DNA of 64,000 bases, taken from assembly GCF_900112695.1 (NCBI RefSeq), contig NZ_FOMT01000004.1:496001-560000 (forward strand), written 5' to 3'. Both the position numbers and the translations under genes were made by a program. The DNA comes from Paenibacillus catalpae (lineage in GTDB: Bacteria > Bacillota > Bacilli > Paenibacillales > Paenibacillaceae). This document shows positions 27,372 to 35,508 of the stretch, in pieces. Every line of letters starts with the position of its first letter. Within the stretch, counting starts at the first letter, position 1. The notes beneath the pieces were generated by a model. That model was not told the origin of the DNA and did not search any database. It was given only the letters and a program-made list of their open reading frames with translations.

Positions 27372-27555
27372 TTTATAATCCTCCCGAGCGTACACCTGAT
27401 GCAGCCGATTAATCAAGGTAACGGCAACCCAATACGCCTCTATAATAGTGATGTCAATTTCATATTATAGATGCTATACTTCGGATATTGTATCAGTTTT
27501 ACAACCGAAACTTTCAAAATTCAAACCTCCGCTAGGAGTACAAAAAGGTGCCTAT

Positions 27556-28437
27556 ATGACCCTGTTTCACTTTACTGTTCCGCCACTTCCGCATTATATT
27601 GCTTCGGGCTACACAAAAGCTTCTGCCGGGTTCAAGCACCCGAGCCGTTACCGGATTGGAGTATTCGATCTGCTGGTTGTCACAGAGGGCTGTCTCTTTA
27701 TGGGGGAAGGCGATGCCACGTTCGAGGTACGGGCTGGCGAGGCTTTAATTCTGGGGCCGGACAATCATCACTACGCGACAAAAGAATGCGAAGAGCCCTC
27801 CGCCTATTACTGGCTTCACTTCCAGACAACAGGACGGTGGGCGGCTTCAGAGGAATATGCTCCCCGAATTATTCAGGGCAGGGAGCCGCATGGATTAAAT
27901 CCCCAAATTTTCACTACGCAAACCTTCATTAAGCAGGTACCGCAATACACCCGGCTGCTGCAGCCGGCCAAGATGATCGAGCAGATTCAGCAGCTGATGG
28001 AGCTTGGCCACGGCAACCATCTAGGCAGCGTCTCCTGGAAGCAGCAGGTGCTGTTCCAGGAGATCATCGAGCAGCTGTCCGCCTCCATCGAGATGCAGGG
28101 CTCAACGCCAACCGCCCATTGCGCAGAGCTTGCGGCCTCCTACTTAAGGAAGCATTACCGCGAGGATATTAAGGCGCAGGAGCTTGGCGAGAGCATTAAC
28201 TTCCATCCGGTCTACATCGCCAGATGCATGCAGAAGGAATTCGGCTGCTCGCCCTTCGACTTCCTGCTGCGGTTCCGCATCCAGCAGTCGAAGCTGCTGC
28301 TCCTGCAGACGAACTATACGATCTCGCGGGTGGCCGAAGAGGTCGGCTTCAACTCCGCCGCCTATTTCACCTCCTGCTTCGCCAAATACGAAGGCATAAG
28401 CCCGCGCAAATACCGGCAGCGCTTCTCGCACGGTTGA
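27556..28437 (+). CDS. AraC-family transcriptional regulator with cupin-like sensor domain
   Basis: 293 aa. An N-terminal AraC-binding cupin region (about 15-130, with GEALILGPDNHHYATKE) is followed by a linker. The last 100 residues carry two helix-turn-helix units (QELGESINFHPVYIARCMQK and ISRVAEEVGFNSAAYFTSCF). It is a one-component sensor probably responding to a small sugar or similar ligand. The ATG at 27556 follows AAAAAGGTG. It is divergent from the MATE gene across 184 bases, so joint control is plausible. It ends 14 bases before the convergent pncB. Confidence 0.9.
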   Translation: MTLFHFTVPPLPHYIASGYTKASAGFKHPSRYRIGVFDLLVVTEGCLFMGEGDATFEVRAGEALILGPDNHHYATKECEEPSAYYWLHFQTTGRWAASEEYAPRIIQGREPHGLNPQIFTTQTFIKQVPQYTRLLQPAKMIEQIQQLMELGHGNHLGSVSWKQQVLFQEIIEQLSASIEMQGSTPTAHCAELAASYLRKHYREDIKAQELGESINFHPVYIARCMQKEFGCSPFDFLLRFRIQQSKLLLLQTNYTISRVAEEVGFNSAAYFTSCFAKYEGISPRKYRQRFSHG

Positions 28438-28450
28438 CGCTAGCGACGAA

Positions 28451-29935
28451 CTACTGCTGATGGGCCTTAATCAGGTCCATCTTCAACTGCCAGGCTTTCT
28501 CGCTCAGATGAACCGGATACAGGTCCGGATTCAGCTTGCGGAGCAGCTCCGGCCGGAACAAGCGAAGCTGTCCCTCATGGAAGCTGCGAATCTGCTCCAG
28601 AGGCGGGAGCTTGTACACAATCTCGCCTTGTTCCACGATCGGCTTCAATAATGGTACTGCCTCATAATTCTCAATGTAACGATGAATATACGGATGCACC
28701 GGATCAAACAGCTTGATCCGCTCGCCCCGCTGTACATCCGTCTCCTCATGCAGGGTCATATAATCCGCCTCTGCAAGTCCCGTCTCCTTGTTCATAATCC
28801 GGTAGACGTCCTTCTTGCCGGGAGCGGATACCTTCTCGGGATTACCCGAGATCTTGATGACCGGTATGTACTCTCCGCTGCATTTGCGGGCGGTCAGCTT
28901 GTACACGCCGCCAAGCGACGGCTGATCGGCTGCGGTAATCAGCTGCGTGCCGACGCCCCATGTATCAATCTTGGCGCCCTGCGCCTTCAGATTAAAGATC
29001 AGCGTCTCATCCAGGTCGTTCGAAGCCACAATCTTTGCATCCTGCAGACCTGCCGCATCAAGCAGCTTGCGCGCTTCCTTGGACAGGTAAGCAAGGTCAC
29101 CGCTGTCGAGCCGAATCCCGCCAAGCCGCTTGCCGATACTCTCCAGATAGCGGGCTGTCTTAATCGCATTCGGCACCCCGCTTCTGAGCGTATCGTACGT
29201 ATCCACGAGCAGCGTTACCCCATCCGGCAATGCCTTGGCATACGCGAGGAAGGCTTCCTCCTCGGATTCATGCCCCTGCACCCAGGAGTGGGCATGCGTC
29301 CCTTTTGTCGGAATGCCAAACAACATGCCGGCATGCATATTGGATGTCGCATGGAAGCCTGCCAGGTAAGCCGCACGCGCTCCCCATACCGCGGCATCCG
29401 CCTCCTGTGCCCGCCTTGTTCCGAACTCCAGCAGGATGTCTCCGGCTGCTACCTGCTTGATCCGCGAAGCTTTAGTCGCGATCAGTGTCTGGTAGTTCAT
29501 GAAGTTCAGCAGCGCCGTCTCCACCAGCTGCGTCTCGAAGATGGTTCCTTCCACCCGGACAATCGGTTCATTAGGGAACACAAGCGAGCCCTCTTCTACG
29601 GCATATATCGTCCCCTTGAAGCGGAACTGCCGGAGGAGCTCCAGATAGGCCGGATCATAATCCTCCTCCTGCTTGGCAAGGAAAGCAAGCTCTTCTTCTC
29701 CGAACGATAGATGCCGGATGTATTCCACAATTCGCTCGAGCCCGGCGAAGACCGCATAACCGTTGCCAAACGGCAGCTTGCGGAAGAACGCCTCGAACAC
29801 CGCGCCTTCTTCTGCCGTACCATTCTTCCAATGGGCATACATCATATTAATCTGATATTTATCGGTATGAAGCGTTAAGTTATTAGCACCATTCACTGCT
29901 CTTGTACACACTCCCCAAGTAAAATCTTTATTCAC
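28451..29935 (-). CDS. pncB: Nicotinate phosphoribosyltransferase
   Basis: About 494 aa, the usual length. The opening LHTDKYQINMMYAHW and FRKLPFGNGYAVFAGLERIVEY are family hallmarks. LEFGTRRAQ carries the PRPP/nicotinate-binding region, and GIRLDSGDLAYLSK and KIVASNDLDE are further conserved blocks. It converts nicotinate plus PRPP to nicotinate mononucleotide in NAD salvage. The start is uncertain: GTG at 29935 is used because the frame further upstream overlaps a terminator hairpin. GTG at 29896 would match the family N-terminus equally well. Confidence 0.92.
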   Translation of the reverse strand: MNKDFTWGVCTRAVNGANNLTLHTDKYQINMMYAHWKNGTAEEGAVFEAFFRKLPFGNGYAVFAGLERIVEYIRHLSFGEEELAFLAKQEEDYDPAYLELLRQFRFKGTIYAVEEGSLVFPNEPIVRVEGTIFETQLVETALLNFMNYQTLIATKASRIKQVAAGDILLEFGTRRAQEADAAVWGARAAYLAGFHATSNMHAGMLFGIPTKGTHAHSWVQGHESEEEAFLAYAKALPDGVTLLVDTYDTLRSGVPNAIKTARYLESIGKRLGGIRLDSGDLAYLSKEARKLLDAAGLQDAKIVASNDLDETLIFNLKAQGAKIDTWGVGTQLITAADQPSLGGVYKLTARKCSGEYIPVIKISGNPEKVSAPGKKDVYRIMNKETGLAEADYMTLHEETDVQRGERIKLFDPVHPYIHRYIENYEAVPLLKPIVEQGEIVYKLPPLEQIRSFHEGQLRLFRPELLRKLNPDLYPVHLSEKAWQLKMDLIKAHQQ

Positions 29936-29951
29936 AGCATAACCATTTCCG

Positions 29952-29994
29952 GCAAAAACAACAGCCCTCCGCTTCAATCAGCGAAAGGCTGCTG
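29952..29994 (-). terminator. Terminator of the VanZ-like gene, abutting the pncB start
   Basis: On the minus strand CAGCAGCC...CGCT pairs with AGCG...GGCTGTTG, then TTTTTG. It lies directly between the VanZ-like stop codon and pncB. Confidence 0.75.
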
Positions 29995-30006
29995 TACATA
30001 CGACCA

Positions 30007-30549
30007 TTAGAATTTGCGGACAAACCGGTATTCCGTCCGGCGCCGTCGTCTGCGCTCAAACCAATAATTAATGAGGATGCAGACGATCAGACCGATGCAG
30101 GCTCCCGTCAAATCCACAAGGACATCCATCGGATTCCCCGTCCGCCCCACCTTGCTCAGCTGATTCCTCTCATCCATCGCGGCCGCTCCGCCCGTTAAGA
30201 TGAGTGCCATAATTACCGGCAGCACCATCTGCCTGCGGGCCATCAAATTACGGATCAGCATATACAGTGCAGCTGCCAGTACCGCGTACATGAACAAGTG
30301 AGCCCCTTTACGGAAGAAGAACTCGACGAAACCGTAAGGATCCTCCTTGGCAACAACCGTGCTGCCATGGTATGTCACCGAAGTATCCGGAAGCTTCTCC
30401 GCCAATTCCTCTTTGGACACCCATTTATTTAACGTCGGTTTGATCGACTGTTGATTATACGATTCAGATGACAATGAAAATATGAAAAAAATCCAACAAA
30501 ATACGACAAAAAACCATATTATAGAAAACTTTTTATCTTTTTTCGGCAT
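30007..30549 (-). CDS. VanZ-like membrane protein
   Basis: 180 aa with four hydrophobic helices. The VanZ-like pattern is present: FIFSLSS after helix 1, RKGAHLFMYAVLAAALY in the middle, and DERNQLSKVGRTGNPMDVLVD before the last helix. VanZ confers low-level teicoplanin resistance in enterococci, but most chromosomal relatives have no known role. The C-terminus is an Arg-rich cytoplasmic tail. It is monocistronic, ending in the terminator that precedes pncB. Confidence 0.88.
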   Translation of the reverse strand: MPKKDKKFSIIWFFVVFCWIFFIFSLSSESYNQQSIKPTLNKWVSKEELAEKLPDTSVTYHGSTVVAKEDPYGFVEFFFRKGAHLFMYAVLAAALYMLIRNLMARRQMVLPVIMALILTGGAAAMDERNQLSKVGRTGNPMDVLVDLTGACIGLIVCILINYWFERRRRRRTEYRFVRKF

Positions 30550-30761
30550 TATTCTTCAACACTCCTTCGACACTATCCGCTACGCCCTATTTCTTTCTCT
30601 GGTCTGTTATTGTATCAGATCTATGAAGGAAATGGAAATCTACCGATAAACTCCCGAAAAACAAGACTAAGGTAATGTAAATTTGAGCAAAAAGTCCTAT
30701 AAACTACTGTTTTTTTCATCCATTCTTTGGTATTATAAAAGCACGAGAAAACAATGAGATA

Positions 30762-30795
30762 ATTGTTAAGCTCATGCTTACGAAGCATGAACAAT
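30762..30795 (+). other. Hairpin in the leader of a possible small gene
   Basis: TCATGCTT-ACG-AAGCATGA is a perfect 8-bp stem inside an outer ATTGT/ACAAT pair. It lies about 60 bases upstream of the 43-codon frame at 30855. No T-run follows, so it is not a terminator. Confidence 0.5.
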
Positions 30796-30854
30796 CACGA
30801 ATGTCCTTGAATACGGCCATTTGTGTGATAATTCATTTTAGGAGGTTATGCGGA

Positions 30855-30986
30855 ATGGCTGGTTACTTAATGTTCTCCGAGGTTTGGACACCCTTCAAGA
30901 TGGTAGGCTTTCGATTATTCAAAGACGAGAACGGCGCCTATTGGTACAAATACAGAAACAACAAGCGATCGCGGCTATTCAGATAA
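30855..30986 (+). CDS. Possible small protein (43 aa), unknown function
   Basis: The frame encodes MAGYLMFSEVWTPFKM then an aromatic and basic tail ending KRSRLFR. AGGAGG lies nine bases upstream of the ATG, and a strong hairpin terminator follows 20 bases after the stop. These two signals make it more than a chance frame. There is no membrane segment or known motif. An overlapping frame from ATG 30848 runs into the terminator and is less likely. Confidence 0.45.
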   Translation: MAGYLMFSEVWTPFKMVGFRLFKDENGAYWYKYRNNKRSRLFR

Positions 30987-31005
30987 TCTTCCGTTACATA
31001 AATAA

Positions 31006-31040
31006 AGACACCCCCGGCAGCCAAGCTGCCGGGGGTGTCT
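31006..31040 (-). terminator. Strong bidirectional terminator at the end of the polysaccharide cluster
   Basis: A 16-base perfect stem, AGACACCCCCGGCAGC / GCTGCCGGGGGTGTCT, with a three-base loop. On the minus strand TTTATTTATG follows. It marks the 3' end of the exopolysaccharide transcript and could also end the small plus-strand gene. Confidence 0.9.
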
Positions 31041-31047
31041 TGCATGA

Positions 31048-31989
31048 TTACGACAATCCTTTGACGATATCCATGCCTGCTTTCATATCGGCTTCGAATT
31101 GAGCTTTAAATGCAGCAATGATCTCCGTGCTGTATCCATACTTGGTAAGCTCTGCAGTCGTATCTTCAACAATCTTATTGAAGTCGGCCGTACATTGATC
31201 AACCATTTGATTAGCTTCTTGCTTAATTCTCTCTTTTGTAGCCGCATCACCAGTCAAATATGGATTAATCATAGCCTGAAGTGTTGCTGCGCAGTTTGCT
31301 TCAAGAGCATTTAGCTTGGCTGTAGCAGCCGATTCAATTGATTCTTTTGTTGGCTTTGCAGGTTCAACCGGATCCGTACCTCCGCCAGTACCTGTAGAGC
31401 CATTACCCGTGCCGTTGTTTCCGCCAGCTTGGGCAGCTTTGTAAGCTTCCGATTCGCCTGTAATGCTGCTAGTTTTCTGATCCCACTTAATATCGGTTCC
31501 TACCGCTTCAGACATGAAGCGAAGAGGAACATAAATGCTGTTATTGATCGAATAGAGAGATTGACCTGCAGGAAGAGCCTTCGACTGTCCATCGAATACA
31601 AGCGTAGCTTGAACCGGCTTAATCGCAATACTCTTTCCAGCTGCAGGCTGTTGACCGCCGGCTGCTGCACCGGCCAGCAGCTTCACAAGAGCTTCCTTCT
31701 CCAGAGCTGTAGGCTCCGATACCATTACTTTAGAAGTTTTTTGATCCCACTTCACCGACTTCTGCAGTGCATACGAGATGAAACGAATTGGAATATAAGT
31801 GCGGTTCTGATAAATGAAAGCATATTGTCCGTCCGGCAACGTAAGCGTTTGTCCGTCGAACTTCAGACTAACCGCTTGTGTCTTAATCGTTACCGAACTG
31901 GATGCTGCTGCACCGGCCGTAAGCGGTAAAACGGTACATAAAGCGATAATTAGCAACATGAGTGTGTAATGGCGTAAACTTTTCATCAT
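31048..31989 (-). CDS. Secreted protein with two copper-amine-oxidase-N (stalk) domains and a two-Cys C-terminal domain
   Basis: 313 aa. A signal peptide covers about 1-28 (ends AGAAA). Two Cu_amine_oxidN1 beta domains follow, about 33-92 and 120-180, each ending IRFISYAL...WDQKT or LRFMSEAV...WDQKT. A Gly/Asn/Thr linker leads to a helical C-terminal domain (about 215-313) with Cys233 and Cys266. This last domain resembles the C-terminal domain of the upstream gene product at 32003-33055. The stalk domain is common in Paenibacillus cell-wall proteins and is not an enzyme by itself. It is the last gene of the cluster, 14 bases after its neighbour. Role unknown. Confidence 0.82.
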   Translation of the reverse strand: MMKSLRHYTLMLLIIALCTVLPLTAGAAASSSVTIKTQAVSLKFDGQTLTLPDGQYAFIYQNRTYIPIRFISYALQKSVKWDQKTSKVMVSEPTALEKEALVKLLAGAAAGGQQPAAGKSIAIKPVQATLVFDGQSKALPAGQSLYSINNSIYVPLRFMSEAVGTDIKWDQKTSSITGESEAYKAAQAGGNNGTGNGSTGTGGGTDPVEPAKPTKESIESAATAKLNALEANCAATLQAMINPYLTGDAATKERIKQEANQMVDQCTADFNKIVEDTTAELTKYGYSTEIIAAFKAQFEADMKAGMDIVKGLS

Positions 31990-32002
31990 TTTGATTCTCC
32001 TC

Positions 32003-33055
32003 TTATTTATTGTTATTTATAGCTTTGGCAATGGCGCTGATTGCGGATGATCGTACGGCTTGCTTACTTGCCTCATACTTAGCATTCCAATCCGGCATTG
32101 CACTGCTATCAATACCTGCGTCAGCATAACTAGAGGCCGCTTGACTCACAATGCCCTGGAACGCTGCATCACATGAGCCCTCGGCCTCCATGACTTTCCC
32201 TAGATATTTATTTTGAAGATTCTCTAGCGTAACACCGTCTGCACTGCCGACGATCTGTGCAAGAATAGAATTACTCTTCGCTTGGCAAGTGCCGGAGAGC
32301 GACGCCAGTTGCCCTTCCGTCTTGGAGTCAATCGATTGTTTGACTTGCTTCAGGTCGGTAGTGAGCTCTGGTGTCGGTTCTTTCTCTGGCTCAGCAGGTT
32401 TATCGTCCTGCTTGGTGTCAGTGTTAGCAGGCTTTTCATCCGTCTTGGTACCGGTATCGGTTGGCTTTGTTGAACCATTGGATTGCTGGTTCATCTTTTT
32501 CCAGGCTTCATTATTCTCCTTCATCTTTTCCGGATCTCTTTCGCCAACCCATTCAATTGGGTAATTTGGGTTTAGAATATTGAGCCCTATACCATATTGT
32601 TTCGTGATTGATTTCAACAATTCTATCTCTTCATCAGAGAGTTTGGACAATAAGATATCTCGAATTTTCTGTTTCTCCTCAACAGGCAGATCTGTTGTTG
32701 CATTACCTTGCAGATAAGAGATCTGTTTCAAGCTAAGGCCAGAATTAAGGAGGATCGCTGCCACATCGAGTGCGTCTGCACTGTCGATCTTCTCTCCTCC
32801 AATTAACTGGCTTGCTTTCTCAACAGGTTTTTCGATAATCGCAGGCAGCTTAGACTCCGGTTGCTTTTCACCAGAGTCCGCAGCTAGATCACTGCTATGA
32901 CGGGAAGCAATATCTTTGATATCAATGGACTTAATGTAATAGTATGTGACTCCCGTAAAGATCAAAGCGACTATAACAAAAAATGAAGCGGTACCTAGTA
33001 ACCACTTCATCCACGGCTTCAGCTTCTTTTTGGTTTTCTTCTGTGGCGTTTCCAT
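32003..33055 (-). CDS. Membrane-anchored extracellular protein with two-Cys C-terminal domain, unknown function
   Basis: 350 aa. A short Lys-rich cytoplasmic start, one membrane helix (about 17-39), then an extracellular region. Residues 85-165 are helical and rich in Leu/Ile. A Thr/Asp/Lys/Pro linker (about 190-232) precedes a helical domain with Cys257 and Cys295. That domain aligns with the end of the next gene product: SIDSKTEGQLASL...C against SIESAATAKLNAL...C, then CDAAFQGIV against CTADFNKIV. I do not recognise a named family. Position after ugd suggests a role in handling the polysaccharide at the surface, which is inference. Confidence 0.75.
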   Translation of the reverse strand: METPQKKTKKKLKPWMKWLLGTASFFVIVALIFTGVTYYYIKSIDIKDIASRHSSDLAADSGEKQPESKLPAIIEKPVEKASQLIGGEKIDSADALDVAAILLNSGLSLKQISYLQGNATTDLPVEEKQKIRDILLSKLSDEEIELLKSITKQYGIGLNILNPNYPIEWVGERDPEKMKENNEAWKKMNQQSNGSTKPTDTGTKTDEKPANTDTKQDDKPAEPEKEPTPELTTDLKQVKQSIDSKTEGQLASLSGTCQAKSNSILAQIVGSADGVTLENLQNKYLGKVMEAEGSCDAAFQGIVSQAASSYADAGIDSSAMPDWNAKYEASKQAVRSSAISAIAKAINNNK

Positions 33056-33079
33056 GTTGTCTCCTGTCTGTTTATAAAT

Positions 33080-34417
33080 TTAAAAAGAAAGAATAGGGTT
33101 CGTCTCTTTTACACCATTATTCATCTTCGGTCTGCCGATTGAGTAATAGGCGAAAGGCGTTGCTTCCAATTCTTCTTCGCGATAAATATTCCGGCCATCG
33201 ATTAAGTTCGGCGTCTTCAGCCATTTCTGAATATCGGATAGCGGGATATTAATAAACTCCTTCCACTCCGTAAGAATACAAAGAGCATCCGCACTTTCAG
33301 CAGCTTCTTGAGCCGATGAACAGTACTCCACCTCAGAGCGGTTAAAGGTTCTTTCGAAGTTATTCGAAGCAATAGGATCGTAGGCTTTAACCTGTGCCCC
33401 CCGCTCCAATAACGTCTCAATAATCTCAAAGGCAGGAGCATCACGTACATCATCCGTTTCCGGCTTAAAGGCTAAGCCCCAAATACCGATGGTCCGGCCA
33501 GCAACATCCCCCAGCAATTCATCCAGCTTCCGAATGACATTAAAGCGCTGATCACGATTGACTTCAACCACAGATTTCAACAGCTTGAAATCATAATCCA
33601 TCTGTCCTGCAATCTGAATAAGAGCTTGAGTATCTTTCGGGAAGCAGGATCCTCCATAACCAATACCCGCCTTTAGGAATGACGAGCCGATACGCCGGTC
33701 CATCCCCATCCCTTTAGCCACTTCCTCTACATCTGCTCCTACCTTTTCGCAGATATTGGCGATCTCATTAATGAAGGAGATTTTAGTAGCCAGGAAAGCA
33801 TTGGAAGCATATTTAATCATCTCAGAGCTTCGTACATCGGTGATTGTAATTTGATCGGTTAATGGACGATGCAGCTCAGTCAGCATCTCTGCTGCCCGAT
33901 CACTCGCAGTCCCGATAATAATCCGATCCGGATTCATCGTATCCCGTACGGCCGTCCCTTCCCGGAGGAATTCAGGGACAGAAGCAAAATCAAATGAGGC
34001 TTCAGCAAAGTTACGTATAATATCTGCAACCTTCTCGTTTGTTCCGACAGGTACCGTACTTTTCACCACAACAACTTTATAGTCATTAATGGCACGACCA
34101 ATCTCTTCAGCCGCTTGCTCAATATAGGCCAAGTTAGCCTTTCCATCTGGTAAGGATGGTGTACCAACCGCAATAATAATAATCTCAGAGGCACTCACCG
34201 CAGCGGCTAAATCCGTTGTAAAGGACAGCCTGCCTGCTGCCGTGTTGCTTGCGATCAGTTCCTTAAGGTCTGGTTCATGAATAGGAACTTCACCATTATT
34301 CAACAACTCAATCTTCGATTTGGCATTGTCTACACAGATGACCTCATTGCCTAGTTCGGAGAAGCATACCCCAGAGACTAAGCCAACATACCCGGTACCG
34401 ATTACCGCCAGTTTCAT
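33080..34417 (-). CDS. ugd: UDP-glucose 6-dehydrogenase
   Basis: 445 aa, normal length. The N-terminal Rossmann motif MKLAVIGTGYVGLVSG binds NAD. The catalytic cysteine lies in the conserved GGSCFPKDT block, and the C-terminal domain has GLAFKPETDDVRDAPA. It oxidises UDP-glucose twice to UDP-glucuronate, giving the polymer acidic sugar. Substrate comes from GalU encoded in the same cluster. I chose the ATG at 34417 with GGGAG upstream; an ATG at 34423 overlaps the preceding stop (ATGA). Confidence 0.95.
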   Translation of the reverse strand: MKLAVIGTGYVGLVSGVCFSELGNEVICVDNAKSKIELLNNGEVPIHEPDLKELIASNTAAGRLSFTTDLAAAVSASEIIIIAVGTPSLPDGKANLAYIEQAAEEIGRAINDYKVVVVKSTVPVGTNEKVADIIRNFAEASFDFASVPEFLREGTAVRDTMNPDRIIIGTASDRAAEMLTELHRPLTDQITITDVRSSEMIKYASNAFLATKISFINEIANICEKVGADVEEVAKGMGMDRRIGSSFLKAGIGYGGSCFPKDTQALIQIAGQMDYDFKLLKSVVEVNRDQRFNVIRKLDELLGDVAGRTIGIWGLAFKPETDDVRDAPAFEIIETLLERGAQVKAYDPIASNNFERTFNRSEVEYCSSAQEAAESADALCILTEWKEFINIPLSDIQKWLKTPNLIDGRNIYREEELEATPFAYYSIGRPKMNNGVKETNPILSF

Positions 34418-34419
34418 CC

Positions 34420-35508
34420 TCATCCACTCCCTACAATTTGTTTGAGATAGTCAGCAATATGAGCTGCCTCAATCCGTTGCTGACCATCTACAAATAACTG
34501 CTCTCTATCTATAACCTCATGCATATTGCCTTCAAGTAATTGCTCCCACTCTACTATCCAATAGGGATGACGATTCCGAAGAGCTCGAATCGTATGCTCA
34601 TCCTCCTTCATCTTGCTTCGATGAAGCAGAAGTAGAGGCTTCTGAAGGGCTACCGCTTCACCAACCGTACTCCATCCAGGCTTGCTAATGACAATATCCG
34701 ATGATGCAACATAATTCTGCGACTCCGTATAGGAAGCAGGAATAGCCACAATATTCTTATGCTTCACCTTCATGTTGCTCGACACAATATAAAGGCACGC
34801 ATCATCATCCCATAGCTTTAATGCCGCCAGATCTTGTACATTTATACTCATTCCAATGCCGAAATAGACGACTCTCTTTTGTTTATCAGGATTAATGGTC
34901 TGCAGGATCTTCCTTACTTCCTGATGCTCGACTTCCCTGCTGAAGAAGTTCGCCTGCAAGGTTCCTCTAATGCCCCAGTCCGGTTCAACGGCACCTTCCA
35001 AACGGACAAAATAATCCATTGCAGCATAGGCTGCAAACAACGGCTGCAAGGCAGGTTTATCGATCATTTCCAAATACGCGGTATGCCAGGTGAAATTAGA
35101 TATCCCTACCGATGTTACTTTTGCCTGACTTGCAGCTACAAAGGCAATTGGTGAAATATCTGAAATTACAAGATTCACCTCGGCAGTGTGAAGAAAATCG
35201 GCTTCCTTCGCTGCTTCATGAGGTAAGCTCTCAACATATTTGTGATACTTCGTTCTGAAGGCAGGGATGTCCGGTTCAATGCTACCTTCCTGAAGAACAT
35301 AACCAACATCTGAGGCACACCGATGGTACTGGATAACTTCCTGATAACCCCATAGAGAAGCTCGCATAAAGTTCAATATCTTTTCTGAAGAACATAAAAT
35401 GATACGATAAACTTCTTCCCCGTCTCGAAGCAGAGCACGGATAACAGCAATGCTTCGAGTAGCATGACCATAACCGTAGTCCGAAATATAATAAGCGATC
35501 GTCTTCAT
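34420..35508 (-). CDS. Glycosyltransferase-like protein, MurG/GT28-type fold
   Basis: 362 aa, no signal peptide. The opening IAYYISDYGYGHATRSIAVI has the glycine/histidine loop of GT-B enzymes of the MurG/GT28 type. The C-terminal half shows VVYFGIGMS and SDIVISKPGWSTVGEAVALQKPLL, the nucleotide-sugar-binding pattern of that class. It probably transfers a sugar to the growing repeat unit or another acceptor; donor and acceptor are unknown. It overlaps manC by one base at its start and ugd by four at its end, so it is tightly coupled. Confidence 0.75.
   Translation of the reverse strand: MKTIAYYISDYGYGHATRSIAVIRALLRDGEEVYRIILCSSEKILNFMRASLWGYQEVIQYHRCASDVGYVLQEGSIEPDIPAFRTKYHKYVESLPHEAAKEADFLHTAEVNLVISDISPIAFVAASQAKVTSVGISNFTWHTAYLEMIDKPALQPLFAAYAAMDYFVRLEGAVEPDWGIRGTLQANFFSREVEHQEVRKILQTINPDKQKRVVYFGIGMSINVQDLAALKLWDDDACLYIVSSNMKVKHKNIVAIPASYTESQNYVASSDIVISKPGWSTVGEAVALQKPLLLLHRSKMKEDEHTIRALRNRHPYWIVEWEQLLEGNMHEVIDREQLFVDGQQRIEAAHIADYLKQIVGSG

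Noticed and set aside
30848..31102. Longer overlapping frame starting at 30848
   Set aside because: It reads through the strong terminator at 31006-31040, so it is unlikely to be translated as such.
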